From positions 1-14,599 of the forward strand of contig NZ_CALUCZ010000028.1 of NCBI RefSeq assembly GCF_943914685.1: a stretch of DNA of 14,599 bases, in the 5' to 3' direction. A program made the position numbers and the translations under genes. The stretch comes from an uncultured Mobiluncus sp. (GTDB taxonomy: Bacteria > Actinomycetota > Actinomycetes > Actinomycetales > Actinomycetaceae). The stretch's first letter is position 1. Every line of letters begins with the position of its first letter. This document shows positions 14,181-14,599 of the stretch, in pieces. The notes below the pieces were generated by a model. The model was given only the letters and a program-made list of their open reading frames with translations. It did not search any database and was not told where the DNA came from.

Positions 14181-14549
14181 GGGGGTGATCGGTTTCGACG
14201 GTCGGTAGTGTCTTGAGAGAAGCGGGTCGAGGAAGTGTCCTCATCTCGTAAACGACGGATACGAAACAATAAGTGCTGAACGTAACAGTACTGAATCCTT
14301 CACTTTGGCTGCTTAACCCAAAGGAACTGATTCCGTCAGCCCGCAGTTGCTCTAGCTGCGGAACCTGGCGTCGTTTTTAGAGCCACTGGAATCGCCTGGG
14401 TTACTTAGGTTGATTCGAGATTTTAGGTAACTTTAGCCCGACGTGGCCCGGTCTGTGGGCAGCGTGGGGCCGAGAATCTAATACAGACTGCACCCGGAGA
14501 AGAAGCAAGTATTCCCGATCGGACGGGGGTTCAATTCCCCCCACCTCCA
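14181..14549 (+). ncRNA. ssrA: Transfer-messenger RNA (tmRNA)
   Basis: tmRNA rescues stalled ribosomes by acting as both alanyl-tRNA and short mRNA. The 5' end GGGGGTG (14181-14187) pairs with CACCTCC (14542-14548), and the pair 14183-14546 is the G3-U wobble recognised by alanyl-tRNA synthetase. GATCGGTTTCGAC is the conserved D-loop side. The T arm is GGGGG (14525-14529), loop TTCAATT and CCCCC (14537-14541). A is the discriminator at 14549. The next bases are CTA, so the CCA end is not encoded and must be added. The total of 369 nt is normal. The gene is divergent from glpA and has its own promoter. Confidence 0.96.
14275..14316 (+). other. tmRNA proteolysis-tag reading frame
   Basis: The internal frame starts at the resume codon GCT (14275-14277), preceded by ATAAGT, and ends at TAA (14314-14316). 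It encodes AERNSTESFTLAA, 13 residues. The Leu-Ala-Ala end is the usual Clp-type degradation signal; Thr replaces the more common Ala before LAA. The resume codon is inferred from position and the usual Ala start. Confidence 0.85.
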
Positions 14550-14577
14550 CTACGAGCACACTGAGTTGATACAATTT

Positions 14578-14597
14578 CGCAAAACTAGGGTTTTGCG
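14578..14597 (+). terminator. Probable ssrA terminator hairpin, cut by window edge
   Basis: CGCAAAAC (14578-14585) and GTTTTGCG (14590-14597) form a perfect 8-bp stem with a TAGG loop, 28 bp after the mature tmRNA end. The window ends two bases later, so a following T-run cannot be seen. Position and symmetry support a terminator or a 3'-processing element. Confidence 0.5.
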
Positions 14598-14599
14598 CA

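Overview
The window looks like a housekeeping segment of an actinobacterial (Actinomycetota) chromosome. The gene order IclR-type regulator <-> leuC-leuD-murA-plsC-...-ddl is a familiar actinobacterial arrangement, and base composition is moderately GC-rich. A complete anaerobic-type glycerol-3-phosphate dehydrogenase operon (glpABC) with glpK points to an anaerobic or facultative member. A Mobiluncus-like or other Actinomycetaceae source is my best guess, but it rests on recall of gene order and style, not on a search.

Layout. Positions 1-143 hold no gene, only an AT-rich stretch and a perfect short palindrome. An ltbR/ndgR-like IclR regulator (144-872, minus) is divergent from a plus-strand block: leuC (1017), leuD (2444), murA (3166), plsC (4482, overlapping murA by 4 bp), a small single-pass membrane protein with a DUF732-like exported domain (5347), ddl (5894) and a DcsG-like ATP-grasp ligase (7103-8011). 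The minus-strand glp block converges on it with only 26 bp between: glpA (12250-13989), glpB and glpC joined by 4-bp overlaps, then glpK (8038-9576) after a 29-bp gap. A 191-bp divergent region separates glpA from ssrA (tmRNA, 14181-14549, plus), which has a good promoter and a terminator-like hairpin cut by the window edge.

How the genes fit together. LeuC and LeuD form isopropylmalate isomerase, probably repressed by the divergent IclR protein through the palindrome at 886-904. MurA and Ddl supply peptidoglycan precursors. PlsC makes phosphatidic acid from acylated glycerol-3-phosphate (G3P). GlpK makes G3P from glycerol, and GlpABC oxidises it to dihydroxyacetone phosphate with electrons passed toward the quinone pool. 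gpsA, the biosynthetic G3P dehydrogenase often found between plsC and ddl in actinobacteria, is absent from this slot.

No mobile element, CRISPR array, phage gene or clearly novel multigene system is visible. The points most worth follow-up are the DcsG-like ligase beside ddl, the missing gpsA with a small exported protein in its place, the operator and apparently leaderless start of the IclR gene, and a hairpin/minigene arrangement before murA.
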